Source of the DNA: Verrucosispora sp. WMMD573
GTDB taxonomy: Bacteria; Actinomycetota; Actinomycetes; Mycobacteriales; Micromonosporaceae
Direction of reading: 5' to 3'
Assembly: GCF_027497175.1 (NCBI RefSeq)
Contig: NZ_CP114901.1
Location: forward strand, 1,798,001 to 1,862,000
Length of the DNA stretch: 64,000 nt
The translations under genes were made by a program, and so were the position numbers. How positions within the stretch are numbered: position 1 is the first letter of the stretch; each line of letters begins with the position of its first letter. A model generated the notes under the pieces. It had not been told where the DNA came from. It worked only from the letters and a program-made list of their open reading frames with translations, and made no database searches. Positions 33,947 through 43,774 of the stretch are shown here, in pieces.

Positions 33947-35047
33947 ATGCACGACGTGAAGCGCGGTCGTCCCGTCGCGCCGGCCGGGGCGGTCACCCCG
34001 CCCCGGCCGGCGGGCCTGCGGAAACGTTGGCTCGCGGCCGGGGTGCTCGCCGTGCTCGTCGCCCTGGTGGCCGGGGTCTCGCTTGGTCCGGTCAGCCTGC
34101 CGCCCGGCAGCGTCGCGATCGAACTGCTCAACCTGCTGCCCGGGGTACGCCTGGACAGCGGGCTGACCGAGCGGGAGATCGCCATCGTCACCGAGCTGCG
34201 GCTGCCCCGGGCGGTGCTGGGTCTGCTGGTCGGCGGACTGCTCGCCCTGGCCGGCGGCGCCTACCAGGGGGTGTTCCGCAACCCGCTGGCCGACCCGTAC
34301 CTGCTCGGCGTCGCGGCCGGGGCCGGGCTGGCGGTCACCGTGGTGCTGACCCTGGGCGTCGGCGCGGGCGGCGCGTTGAGCGGGCTGCCGGCCACCATCC
34401 CGCTGGCCGCCTTCGTCGGCTCCCTCGGTGCGGTGGCGATGACCTACCTGCTCGGCGCCGCCGGTGGGCGCAGCCGCTCCCCGGCGACCCTGATCCTGGC
34501 CGGGGTGGCCGTCTCCGCGTTCCTCAGCGCCGGGCAGACGTACCTGCTGCAACGGCACGCGGAGAGCATCCAGCAGGTGTACTCCTGGCTGCTCGGGCGG
34601 CTGGCCACCGCCGGTTGGCAGGACGTCCGGCTGGTGCTGCCGTACTTCCTGCTGACCAGCGTGGTCATCCTGCTGCACCGGCGGGAGTTGGACGTGCTCT
34701 CGGTCGGCGACGACGAGGCGGCCAGCCTCGGCCTGCACCCGCAGCGGTCCCGGTACCTGCTGATCGCCGCCGCCTCGCTGGGCACCGCCGCCGCCGTTTC
34801 CGCCTCCGGCCTGATCGGCTTCGTCGGCATCATCGTGCCGCACACCGTACGGATGCTCGCCGGAGCGAGCTACCGGGTGATCCTGCCGCTGTCGTTGCTG
34901 TTCGGTGGAGCCTTCCTCGCGCTTACCGACGTGGTGGCGCGCACCGCCGCCGCACCGCAGGAGATCCCGATCGGGGTGGTCACCGCGCTGCTGGGTGGGC
35001 CGTTCTTCGTGGTGGTGCTGCGCTCGGCCCGGCGGGTGCTGACATGA
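33947..35047 (+). CDS. btuC: ABC transporter permease, BtuC/FecCD family
   Basis: A 366-residue permease with about ten membrane segments. LRLPRAVLGLLVGGLLALAG, YQGVFRNPLADPYLLGVAAG and FVGIIVPHTVRMLAG are the FecCD/BtuC signature regions. It forms the membrane channel of the importer. The ATG at 33947 has no strong ribosome binding site; the 27-base gap and the ATGA overlap at the other end place it in the riboswitch operon. Confidence 0.92.
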   Translation: MHDVKRGRPVAPAGAVTPPRPAGLRKRWLAAGVLAVLVALVAGVSLGPVSLPPGSVAIELLNLLPGVRLDSGLTEREIAIVTELRLPRAVLGLLVGGLLALAGGAYQGVFRNPLADPYLLGVAAGAGLAVTVVLTLGVGAGGALSGLPATIPLAAFVGSLGAVAMTYLLGAAGGRSRSPATLILAGVAVSAFLSAGQTYLLQRHAESIQQVYSWLLGRLATAGWQDVRLVLPYFLLTSVVILLHRRELDVLSVGDDEAASLGLHPQRSRYLLIAAASLGTAAAVSASGLIGFVGIIVPHTVRMLAGASYRVILPLSLLFGGAFLALTDVVARTAAAPQEIPIGVVTALLGGPFFVVVLRSARRVLT

Positions 35048-35841
35048 CCGGCTCGTCGGCCGCGCCCGCCGTCGACCTGCGCGGCCTGCGGATCAGCCTG
35101 GACGGTACCCGGATCCTCGCGGGCGTCGACCTGACCGTCGCCACCGGCGAGTGGGTCACGGTGATCGGCCCCAACGGGGCGGGCAAGTCGACCTTGCTGC
35201 GCGCCGTCGGCGGTCTGCTCCCCGCTCCGGACGCCGTCCGCCTCTTCGGTACGCCGCTGGCCGAGCTGCGCCGCCGGGAACGGGCCCGGGTGGTGGCCAC
35301 GGTCGCCCAGTCGCCGGTCGTACCGCCCGGCATGGCGGTGCTGGACTACGTGCTGCTCGGTCGTAACCCGTACATCCCGCCGTTGGGCCGGGAGTCCGCC
35401 GTCGACCTGGCCGTGGTGCACGAGGTGCTCGACCGGCTGGACCTTGCCGGCTTCCACGCCCGGGAGTTGGCCACCCTCTCCGGCGGTGAGCGGCAGCGGG
35501 TCTTCCTGGCTCGGGCGCTGGCTCAGGGCGCCACCCTGCTGCTGCTGGACGAGCCCACCAGCGCCCTCGACATCGGCCATCAGCAGGAGGTCCTCGAACT
35601 GGTCGACCAGCTCCGTCGGACGCACGGCCTGACGGTGCTGGCCACCATGCACGACCTGTCCATCGCCGGCGAGTACGCCGACCGCATGGTGCTGCTCGCC
35701 GCCGGCCGGGTGGTCGCGGTCGGCACCCCCCGGGAGGTGCTCACCGACCGGCTACTCGCCGAGCACTACCGGGCCAGCGTCCGCGTCGTCGACGGTGAGC
35801 ACGGCCCGGTAGTGGTGCCGGTACGCCCCAGGCGACAGTAG
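35044..35841 (+). CDS. btuD: ABC transporter ATP-binding protein, BtuD type
   Basis: A 265-residue ATPase: Walker A GPNGAGKST, Q-loop in VATVAQSP, signature LSGGERQR, Walker B LLLLDEPTSALD and the switch His in ATMHDLS. It powers uptake through the upstream permease, with which it overlaps by four bases. Last gene of the operon; its stop is only six bases from the end of the convergent VOC gene. Confidence 0.93.
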   Translation: MTGSSAAPAVDLRGLRISLDGTRILAGVDLTVATGEWVTVIGPNGAGKSTLLRAVGGLLPAPDAVRLFGTPLAELRRRERARVVATVAQSPVVPPGMAVLDYVLLGRNPYIPPLGRESAVDLAVVHEVLDRLDLAGFHARELATLSGGERQRVFLARALAQGATLLLLDEPTSALDIGHQQEVLELVDQLRRTHGLTVLATMHDLSIAGEYADRMVLLAAGRVVAVGTPREVLTDRLLAEHYRASVRVVDGEHGPVVVPVRPRRQ

Positions 35842-35847
35842 GGCGAG

Positions 35848-36612
35848 TCAGGCGGGGGCGGGCACCGGGCCGAGGATGGAGAAGAACGCCCCCTGCGGGT
35901 CGGTCAGCACCGCGAACCGGCCTCGGGGCAGATCGGTCGGCGGGACGGACACGCTGCCACCGAGCCGCTGCGCCTCGTCGGCCACCGCGTCGGTGTCGGT
36001 CACCGCGAAGTAGACCATCCAGTGCGACGGTAGGTCGCCCCACTCCTCGCCGACCATCGGCATCATCCCGGCCACCTGCTGGCCGTCGCGTTGCCAGGTG
36101 GTGTAGGTGATCGCATCCATCGGCTGGTCGTCGGCCGTCCAGCGGAAGACCGCGCCGTAGAACTCCTTGGCCCGGTCAGGCTCCCGGGTGGTCAGCTCGG
36201 CCCAGGTCAGCGCGCCCGGCACGTCGAAGACCTCCGCGCCGGAGCGGCCCAGCGACTGCCACACCCCGAACGACGCGCCGGCCGGGTCGGTGAGCACCGC
36301 CGAGCGACGGGAGCCGGACAATTCGACGGGGCCCGAGCGGAGCCGCCCACCGGTGGCCGTCGCGAGTTCGCAGGCCGTGTCGACATCCTCGGTGGCCAGG
36401 TAGGGCGTCCAGGCCGGCTGCCCGTCGTCGGTCGGGCCAGCGCCGGCGACCGGTCTGCCCTGCTGGTGGAAGACGAGACGGCCGGTCGGCGGTTCGCCGG
36501 TCGCCTCGGCGACCGCCCAGCCGAACAGCGGGGCGTAGAAGCCGGCCGCCGCGGCGGGATCGCTGGTGAACAGGTCGACCCAGGCCGGCCTTCCCGGTGG
36601 AATGCTGGTCAT
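35848..36612 (-). CDS. Two-domain VOC (glyoxalase-like) protein
   Basis: A 254-residue protein made of two tandem vicinal-oxygen-chelate modules, each beginning with a WVDL/WAEL-type strand (PAWVDLFTSDP and LTWAELTTREP) and ending with a GxFAVLTDPxGA-like strand. It resembles the CFP30B-like actinomycete group. No substrate can be inferred. A paralogue follows upstream on the same strand at 36686-37462. Confidence 0.85.
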   Translation of the reverse strand: MTSIPPGRPAWVDLFTSDPAAAAGFYAPLFGWAVAEATGEPPTGRLVFHQQGRPVAGAGPTDDGQPAWTPYLATEDVDTACELATATGGRLRSGPVELSGSRRSAVLTDPAGASFGVWQSLGRSGAEVFDVPGALTWAELTTREPDRAKEFYGAVFRWTADDQPMDAITYTTWQRDGQQVAGMMPMVGEEWGDLPSHWMVYFAVTDTDAVADEAQRLGGSVSVPPTDLPRGRFAVLTDPQGAFFSILGPVPAPA

Positions 36613-36685
36613 GCGCGTACGCTCCGGTTCCGTCGATGATGGGCGGTGCGAGGGTCACATCCGGGTCCGACACTTCACTGGCGGT

Positions 36686-37462
36686 TCAGCGGGTCCCGGC
36701 GAGGGCGATGACGTGGAACAGGGCACCGTGCGGGTCGCGGAGCGCGGCAAAGCGGCCGGCCGGGATGTCGCGGGGCGGCACCAGGATCGTGCCGCCCAGT
36801 TCGGCGGCGCGCGCCGCGCAGGCGTCCGCGTCGGCCACCGCGAAGTACACCGACCAGTACGCCGGCCCGTCCGAGGGGAACTCGTCGCCCAGCGGCGGCA
36901 TCATCCCCGCCACCAACCGGTCGCCGAGCCGCCAACCGGTGTACGCGACCTGGCCCATCGGCTCCTCCTCCGGCTGCCAGCCGAAGACCAGCTCGTAGAA
37001 GATCCGTGCCCCGTCCGGATCGGGGGTGACCAGTTCCGTCCAGCTCATCGCACCGGGCACGTCGAACACCTGGGCCCCGGCGAAGGCCATCGGCTGCCAG
37101 ACACTGAACGCGGCCCCGGCGGGATCGGTGAAGACCGCCATCCGACCCCGGTCGAAGACCTCGAACGGCGGCACCACCACCTGTCCACCGGCCCGCTCCA
37201 CCCGACCGGCGACCAGATCGGCGTCGTCGGTGGCCACGTACGTCGACCAGATCGGCACCTGGTCCGGCACGGCCGGTGGGCCTGCCCCGGCCACCGCCCG
37301 CCCGTCCAGCAGGAAGACCGTGTACCCGCCCGCCTCCGGCTCGGGGTCGACCCGGCCGGTCCAGCCGAACAGTTCCGGGTAGAACCGCCGGGCCGCGTCG
37401 AGTCCCGGCGTCGCCAGGTCGGCCCAGCAGGGCGTACCCGGCGCGACGCTGACCACGGCCAC
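36686..37462 (-). CDS. Two-domain VOC (glyoxalase-like) protein, paralogue
   Basis: A 258-residue protein with the same two-module layout as its neighbour (PCWADLATPGL and MSWTELVTPDP openings; RMAVFTDPAGAAFSVWQP and RFAALRDPHGALFHV closings). The shared architecture and adjacency indicate an old tandem duplication. The start is GTG or ATG near 37462. Function unknown; VOC members include antibiotic-binding, isomerase and dioxygenase proteins. Confidence 0.85.
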   Translation of the reverse strand: MAVVSVAPGTPCWADLATPGLDAARRFYPELFGWTGRVDPEPEAGGYTVFLLDGRAVAGAGPPAVPDQVPIWSTYVATDDADLVAGRVERAGGQVVVPPFEVFDRGRMAVFTDPAGAAFSVWQPMAFAGAQVFDVPGAMSWTELVTPDPDGARIFYELVFGWQPEEEPMGQVAYTGWRLGDRLVAGMMPPLGDEFPSDGPAYWSVYFAVADADACAARAAELGGTILVPPRDIPAGRFAALRDPHGALFHVIALAGTR

Positions 37463-37591
37463 CCCTCCCGACCCGCGGCGACCACCGACCGGTCACCCTT
37501 CTCGGCATCGTGGCACCGGTGCGCCGCAGTTCGGGGTGGAAACCGGCGGAACGTCAACTGAACCGGCGACCCGGTCCCGCCCGGTCGGGAG

Positions 37592-39670
37592 TCAGCCGAG
37601 CGGGGCGGGTAGCGGCGCGGCGTGCAGCACGGACAGCCGGGACACCGCCCGGGTAAGTACCACGTACAGCCGGTTCAGGCCGCGTGGCTCGGCGGTCGCG
37701 ATGGCGGCCGGTTCGACCGCGATGACGTGGTCGTACTCCAGGCCCTTGACCAGAGTGGCGGGCATGACCGTGACGCGCGCGCCGATGGCCGGTTCGTCGG
37801 GGGTCGCGGTCTGCACCCCCGACTCGGCCAGCGCCGACCGCAGCCCGTCCACGGCGTCGTCGGCGGCGATCACCGCGATCGACCCCTCGAACGCGAGCGC
37901 CGCCCGCACCTCGGCCACCGTCGCGGCCGCGAGATCGCTGACGGTACGCACCTCAAGCGCGCCGTCGTTGCGCAGCGACTCGGCCGGCGGCACGTCGACG
38001 GCCAGCACCGGTAGCAGCCGGTTGGCGAAGGAGAGCACGGCGGCGGGCACCCGGAACCCGATGGTCAACGGCACCACCGTCGCGTCCGGCTTGCCCAGGT
38101 GGCGCAGGCTCTCCCGCCAGTCGCTGGCCGCCCACGGCGCGGTCGCCTGCGCCAGATCGCCGAGGAGCGTGAGCGAGCCGTGCTCGCTGCGCCGGGCGAT
38201 GACCCGGCACTGCATCGGGGAGAGGTCCTGCGCCTCGTCCACCACGACATGGCCGTAGCCGCCCGGCCGTTCGAGCAGTCCGGCCGCCTCGTCGATCAGC
38301 ACCGCGTCGGCGGCCGTCCACCGGGTCGCCTTCGCCGTCCGCCCCAACCCGGTGCCGGTCGCGCGCCCGGTCCCGGCTGCCGGGTGGGTGAGCAGGCGTT
38401 GCTCGTCGGGCGTGAGCAGATCGTCAGCGGCCCGAGCGAGCCGCTCCCGGTCGGTGTACAGCGCGTGCAGCAGACCCTCCGGGGTGAGCGCCGGCCAGAC
38501 GGCGTCCAGAAACCCGGTGACCGGCTTCGACCGGCTCATCCGGCGCAGCCACGCGTCGCCCGGTGACTCCGCCCGCCGCGCCTCGGCCTGCCGTTGCAGC
38601 AGTCCGACCACCCGGGCCCGGACCCGGTCCCGCCCGACGGCGTACGGCGGTCGTTCCGTGCGGGTGTCCTGGACCAGCCGGTGCAGCGGCTCCAGCCCGA
38701 TCCGCCAGCGGAACGAGCCGTCGGAGACGAGCACCGGTTCCGCCGGCTCGCCGACGTACGCGTCGACGGCCCGGCGCAGCACCTCGGCCATCCGGGCGTC
38801 GTGCTTGAGCGCGGCCACCACCGGCGGGTCCACCGCGCGGACCGGTACCCGGGTGACAAGGTCCTCCACGGTGGCCTGCTCCACCTCGATCTCACCGAGC
38901 GCGGGCAGCACCGCCGCGATGTAGCCGAGGAAGGCCCGGTTCGGCCCCACGACCAGCACCTTCGACCGGCGCAGCCGCTCCCGGTGCAGGTAGAGCAGGT
39001 ACGCCGCCCGGTGCAGCCCGACGGCGGTCTTGCCGGTGCCCGGGGCGCCCTGCACGCAGATCGAGTCGGCCAGGTCCGCCCGGACGAGTTCGTCCTGCTC
39101 GGGCTGGATGGTGGCGACGATGTCGCGCATCGGCCCGACCCGGGGACGTTCGATCTCGGCGGTGAGGATCCGGCTGGCCGTGCCGAGTTCCTCGCCCCGG
39201 TCGAGGTGCTCGTCCTCGAAGCTGGTCAGCTTCCCGTCGCCGAACCCGAACCGGCGGCGTACCGCCAGGCCCTGCGGATCGCGGGCACTGGCCCGGTAGA
39301 ACGTGCGGGAGATCGGCGCCCGCCAGTCCAGCACCAGCGATTCGCCCTGATCGTCGGTGACGTGCCGGCGGCCGACGTGGTAACGGCGGCCGGCGTGTGC
39401 GGCATCTGCGTCGCCGAAGTCGAGTCGGCCGAAGAAGAGCGGGGTACGCGGGTCGTCGGCCAGTTCGGCGACCCGCCGAGCCAGGTGCCGGCCGAGCTGT
39501 TCGGCGGTGTACGCGTCCCCGGCCACCTTGTCGCCGGTGGCGAAGAGCGCCTCGGCGCGTTCCCGCATCCGGTGCAGCGCCGCCCGCGAGCGGGTCAGGT
39601 GTGCCCGTTCGGCGGCCAACTCGTCGTCGAGCGGGGGCGGCTGGGGCGTTTCTTGGGCGTGCAGGCTCAT
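37592..39670 (-). CDS. HelD-like RNA polymerase-associated helicase (UvrD superfamily 1)
   Basis: A 692-residue protein with an N-terminal coiled coil (about 20-75), then a superfamily 1 ATPase: Walker A QGAPGTGKTAVG, motif II VVVDEAQDLSPMQ, motif III LTLLGDLAQAT and motif VI RLYVVLTRAVSRL. The N-terminal coiled coil plus a split helicase core without a DNA-repair partner fits HelD. Actinomycete HelD/HelR proteins displace stalled RNA polymerase, and HelR confers rifamycin tolerance. GAGGAG seven bases upstream supports the ATG at 39670 rather than the GTG at 39688. I did not find a rifamycin-associated palindrome upstream. Confidence 0.88.
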   Translation of the reverse strand: MSLHAQETPQPPPLDDELAAERAHLTRSRAALHRMRERAEALFATGDKVAGDAYTAEQLGRHLARRVAELADDPRTPLFFGRLDFGDADAAHAGRRYHVGRRHVTDDQGESLVLDWRAPISRTFYRASARDPQGLAVRRRFGFGDGKLTSFEDEHLDRGEELGTASRILTAEIERPRVGPMRDIVATIQPEQDELVRADLADSICVQGAPGTGKTAVGLHRAAYLLYLHRERLRRSKVLVVGPNRAFLGYIAAVLPALGEIEVEQATVEDLVTRVPVRAVDPPVVAALKHDARMAEVLRRAVDAYVGEPAEPVLVSDGSFRWRIGLEPLHRLVQDTRTERPPYAVGRDRVRARVVGLLQRQAEARRAESPGDAWLRRMSRSKPVTGFLDAVWPALTPEGLLHALYTDRERLARAADDLLTPDEQRLLTHPAAGTGRATGTGLGRTAKATRWTAADAVLIDEAAGLLERPGGYGHVVVDEAQDLSPMQCRVIARRSEHGSLTLLGDLAQATAPWAASDWRESLRHLGKPDATVVPLTIGFRVPAAVLSFANRLLPVLAVDVPPAESLRNDGALEVRTVSDLAAATVAEVRAALAFEGSIAVIAADDAVDGLRSALAESGVQTATPDEPAIGARVTVMPATLVKGLEYDHVIAVEPAAIATAEPRGLNRLYVVLTRAVSRLSVLHAAPLPAPLG

Positions 39671-39843
39671 CCACGGACTCCTCGACACGGGAAGAAGGCT
39701 GCCGCTCGCGTTTCCGACTCGTGGGTCGGCGCGGGGACGTCCGCTGCGGTGCTACTCACCGCGGCCGTCAGGCGGAACGAACAGCCTACTGGAGGGCGCG
39801 CCGTGGACAACCGGTTTTCCTCCCGGCCGGGGATCATGGGGAC

Positions 39844-40425
39844 ATGACGCAGGCGAACCCCGAGCCGCCCCGGGTGACGATCAGCGACCCGCAGACGCTG
39901 CGGGCACTCGCTCACCCGGCCCGGCTCGCGATCATGGAACACCTGGCGACGACCGAGGGCGCGGTGACCGCCACCGAGTGCGCCGAGGTGGTGGGCCTGT
40001 CGCCGAGCGCGACCAGCTACCACCTGCGGGCACTGGCCAGGTTCGGCCTGGTGGAGCAGGCGCCGAGCCGGGGGGACGCCCGCGAGCGACTGTGGCGTGC
40101 CGCGATCCAGTCGTGGACGATCGACGCCGGCCGGGACGCCGACCCGTCGGTACGCGACGCCGAGCAGACCCTGGTCGAGGTATTTCTGGCCCGGGAACTG
40201 GAGCGCAGCCGGGACTGGCTGCGCCGGGCTCCGGACGAATCCGAGGAGTGGTATCGCAGCGCGATTCTCAGCGAGTCTTTGTTGCTGCTCACCGCCGAGG
40301 AGCTGGCGGAGTTGAACGAGGCGGTGACGGCCCTGCTCCGGCCGTACCGCAAACGTACCCGGACCGATCCGCCGCCGGGCGCGCGCCGGGTGGCCGTCCA
40401 GTACCGGGCGCTGCCGCTGGCCTGA
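39844..40425 (+). CDS. ArsR-like winged-helix transcriptional regulator
   Basis: A 193-residue regulator with an N-terminal ArsR-type winged helix (SDPQTLRALAHPARLAIMEHL, then ATECAEVVGLSPSATSYHLRAL) and a helical C-terminal half of about 100 residues. It lacks the Cys metal-binding motif of classical ArsR, so a drug-type ligand is more likely than a metal. An MFS transporter gene follows 41 bases downstream, with an inverted repeat at its start, suggesting repressor and target pump. It diverges from the HelD-like gene. Confidence 0.88.
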   Translation: MTQANPEPPRVTISDPQTLRALAHPARLAIMEHLATTEGAVTATECAEVVGLSPSATSYHLRALARFGLVEQAPSRGDARERLWRAAIQSWTIDAGRDADPSVRDAEQTLVEVFLARELERSRDWLRRAPDESEEWYRSAILSESLLLLTAEELAELNEAVTALLRPYRKRTRTDPPPGARRVAVQYRALPLA

Positions 40426-40440
40426 CCTGCTTGCGTCAAC

Positions 40441-40482
40441 CAGATGTGAAGCATTACTTTCGAAGCATGTCCTTCACATCTG
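40441..40482. promoter_or_regulatory. Perfect inverted repeat spanning the MFS start codon
   Basis: Arms CAGATGTGAAG (40441-40451) and CTTCACATCTG (40472-40482) are exact reverse complements, and the ATG at 40467 lies in the 20-base spacer. It could be the operator of the ArsR-like regulator or an mRNA hairpin that masks the start. Confidence 0.6.
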
Positions 40483-41822
40483 GCGAGTCGCGGTGGGCCG
40501 ACGTCGCCCTGGCCACCGCCGCCCGTGGTCTCGCCACCTGCGGGCAGTTCCTCGCGGCGACCACGCTGACGCTGACCCTCCAGTCGTCCGGCGCAGGCGG
40601 CCGTGCCGTCGCGGGGATGCTGTTGGCGGCGACGCTGCCGCTCGTGGTGCTCGCCCCGCTGACCGGTCGGCTCGCCGATCGGGTGGACAGCCGGACGCTG
40701 CTGGTCGGAGCCGGTCTGGCCCAGTCGGTGATCTGCCTAGCGCTGGCGTACGCCGACCATCCGTTGCTGGTCGTGGGGCTGGTCGCGCTGCTCGCCAGCG
40801 GCCTGGCAGTCGCCCAGCCGGTGCTCGCCGCGCTGGTCCCCGCCATGGTCCTCCCCACCGATCTGCCCAGGGCCACCGCACTCAACCAGACCGCAGGCAT
40901 GCTCGGTGTGCTGACCGGACCGGCCATGGCCGGGTTCCTGGTGGGCGGCTTCGGTTCCCGGGTACCGCTGCTGATCGCCGCAAGCGGCTATCTGCCGCTC
41001 GTCGTCGCCGGCCTGCTCGTGCGTACCCGCAGGGGTGGTGCGCGGCGGGCAGCGGTGCCCGGCAGTCCTTCGGTGGGCGCGGCGGTCGCGGACCGCGACG
41101 TCAAGGCAGCACGAGGTTGGCGGCTCCGGCGGGATCCGCTGCTGGTGGCGATGGTGGCGACCCTGGCCGGCGTGATCGCGGCCGTCGGCGCGATCAACGT
41201 CATCGAGGTCTTCTACGTACGTGAAACCCTCGGCGCCTCTGCCTCCGTGTACGGCCTGGTGACCGGGGCCTGGACGCTCGGTGTGCTCGCCGGTGCCTGG
41301 ATCTTCGCCAGGGTGGCCGGGCGGTTCATCGACGACGGTGCCCTGGTACAGGGTGGCCTACTGCTGCTCGGCGGCTGTTGCGCGGCGGTTTTGCTCTCGG
41401 TGACGGTGCCCACGGCTCCGCTGTTGGTGCCGCTCTGGCTGCTCGGCGGCCTCTGCAACGGCGGCGACAACGTCTTCCACAACGTGGTGGTGGCGCGGCG
41501 GGTACCCGAGGCGGCCCGCGGGCGGGCCTTCGCCGCCGTGGGTGCCGCGGTGCAGGGGGCGGCAATGTTCGGTTACCTGGTCGGTGGTCTGCTCCTGGAG
41601 GTGACCGAACCTCGCCCGCTGATCGTCGGCTGTGGGGCGGCCGGGCTGCTGGTGCTGCTCGGCTTCGTGGTGCCGGTCCGCCGGACGGTGCGGGCCGAGC
41701 GCTCCCGCATCGGGCAGCTGCGGAACCCGGAAGGCTCCGCGCAGACCGAGCCGGTGGACGTCGGGCCACCGCAAGCCGGGCCGGCGGGTGCGGGGTTGGC
41801 CACTTCCGCGACGTCCGGCTGA
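40467..41822 (+). CDS. MFS transporter
   Basis: A 451-residue major facilitator with about twelve membrane segments. LTGRLADRVDSRTLLVGAG is the loop 2-3 signature (GxLaDRxDrrxl type) and RVPEAARGRAFAAVGAAV the equivalent loop in the second half. The C-terminal 40 residues are polar and disordered. By family it is a proton-driven exporter; its pairing with an ArsR-type regulator suggests efflux of a toxic compound. Substrate unknown. Confidence 0.9.
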   Translation: MSFTSGESRWADVALATAARGLATCGQFLAATTLTLTLQSSGAGGRAVAGMLLAATLPLVVLAPLTGRLADRVDSRTLLVGAGLAQSVICLALAYADHPLLVVGLVALLASGLAVAQPVLAALVPAMVLPTDLPRATALNQTAGMLGVLTGPAMAGFLVGGFGSRVPLLIAASGYLPLVVAGLLVRTRRGGARRAAVPGSPSVGAAVADRDVKAARGWRLRRDPLLVAMVATLAGVIAAVGAINVIEVFYVRETLGASASVYGLVTGAWTLGVLAGAWIFARVAGRFIDDGALVQGGLLLLGGCCAAVLLSVTVPTAPLLVPLWLLGGLCNGGDNVFHNVVVARRVPEAARGRAFAAVGAAVQGAAMFGYLVGGLLLEVTEPRPLIVGCGAAGLLVLLGFVVPVRRTVRAERSRIGQLRNPEGSAQTEPVDVGPPQAGPAGAGLATSATSG

Positions 41823-42707
<885 letters not shown>

Positions 42708-42742
42708 CCCCACCCCAGCTCCCCTTCCCCCGACCCCTCCCG

Positions 42743-42811
42743 CGATCTTGCACTTTTGGTCGTCGCCTTTCGGGCATAAGCCGCGAATCAACGACCCCAA
42801 GTGCAAGATCG
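42743..42811. terminator. Long inverted repeat between convergent genes, probable bidirectional terminator
   Basis: 21-base arms at 42743-42763 (beginning CGATCTTGCACTTTTGG) and 42791-42811 pair except at two positions. It lies between mqnA (+, ends 42707) and a beta-lactamase-fold gene (-, ends 42839), with C-rich sequence to the left and G-rich to the right, the same setting as at 2568-2628. Confidence 0.72.
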
Positions 42812-42838
42812 GCGAGCTTCGGAGTGGGGGTGGGGTGG

Positions 42839-43774
42839 TTAGGGGGTTTGGGTGAGGAGGGCGTTGGTGATCTTTTCGCAGTTGTTCATGCCGTACTCGT
42901 AGCCCTTGTTGATCGGGTACTGGAGCATCACGCCCATCGTCCAGGTGTCGCCGATCGCCAGGCAGTTGACGTGGATCTCCTGCTCGCGGGTGCGGTCGAC
43001 CCAGCCGTTCTTGATGGCGATCTTCTTCGCCTGGGCGGCCGGGAACGCCTTGCGGATGCCGAAGTCGCCAGCACCGCGTACCTGGCGCATCTCGCTGATC
43101 AGCCACTTAGTCCACTTCGGGCCGGCGGCCGTGCCGTCGGCGATGCACTCGCCGAGGCGGGCGGTGTCCCGGGGGGAGAGTTCGGTACGGCTCCAGCCGA
43201 GATCACTGGACACCTTGCTGTCGGTCAGCTCACAGGTCGACAGCAGCCGCTTGATCGAGGCCGATCGGCCGATCTGGGTGTAGAGCTGCTCGGTGCGGGT
43301 GTTGTCGCTGTCCCGGATGATCCTGGTCAGGTCGTCCAGCTTCGCGTCGCTCGGGGTCTGCCCGGCGTCGGCGGTACGGCGCAGATAGTCGGCGACGATC
43401 CAGGCCTTGATGAGGGAGGCGGTGGTGCTGGTCTCGTCCATGTTGTCCGAGCCGATGATCTCCCCCGAGCGGCGGTCCAGCACGCTCCACCCGTACCAGC
43501 CGTCGATGTCCAGGTCGATCTCCTTCGCCTCGAACGGCAGCGGCTCGGGCTCCGGCGAGGGGCTCGGTGACGGCGACGGCCGTTCGCTGCGGTCGGTCAG
43601 TGCGCCGTCCCGGGCCGCCGGGGACTCACCCCGACCCCACTGGGCGGCGGCGGTGGACTCGAAGGGTGAGCCGGGTAGCAGGCGCAGCGAGACCAGGACC
43701 AGCCCGATCAGCACGGCCGCGATCGCGATCAGACGCATCGGCGATGCCTCGCCGTTGCGGCTGCGGCCGGCCAT
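42839..43774 (-). CDS. Membrane-anchored class A beta-lactamase-fold protein
   Basis: A 311-residue protein with an N-terminal membrane anchor (RLIAIAAVLIGLVLVSL), a Pro/Ser/Glu linker and a serine-hydrolase domain of the class A beta-lactamase/PBP family: Ser120-x-x-Lys123 in TTASLIKAW, SDN in IRDSDNTRTEQLY and a KTG-like KNGW. It may be a carboxypeptidase-like or penicillin-binding protein acting outside the cell; beta-lactamase activity is not implied. Overlaps its upstream paralogue by one base (TGATG), so the two form an operon. Confidence 0.85.
   Translation of the reverse strand: MAGRSRNGEASPMRLIAIAAVLIGLVLVSLRLLPGSPFESTAAAQWGRGESPAARDGALTDRSERPSPSPSPSPEPEPLPFEAKEIDLDIDGWYGWSVLDRRSGEIIGSDNMDETSTTASLIKAWIVADYLRRTADAGQTPSDAKLDDLTRIIRDSDNTRTEQLYTQIGRSASIKRLLSTCELTDSKVSSDLGWSRTELSPRDTARLGECIADGTAAGPKWTKWLISEMRQVRGAGDFGIRKAFPAAQAKKIAIKNGWVDRTREQEIHVNCLAIGDTWTMGVMLQYPINKGYEYGMNNCEKITNALLTQTP

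Noticed and set aside
39671..39843. Rifamycin-associated element upstream of the HelD-like gene
   Set aside because: I looked for the GC-rich palindrome that precedes rifamycin-resistance genes and did not find it here.
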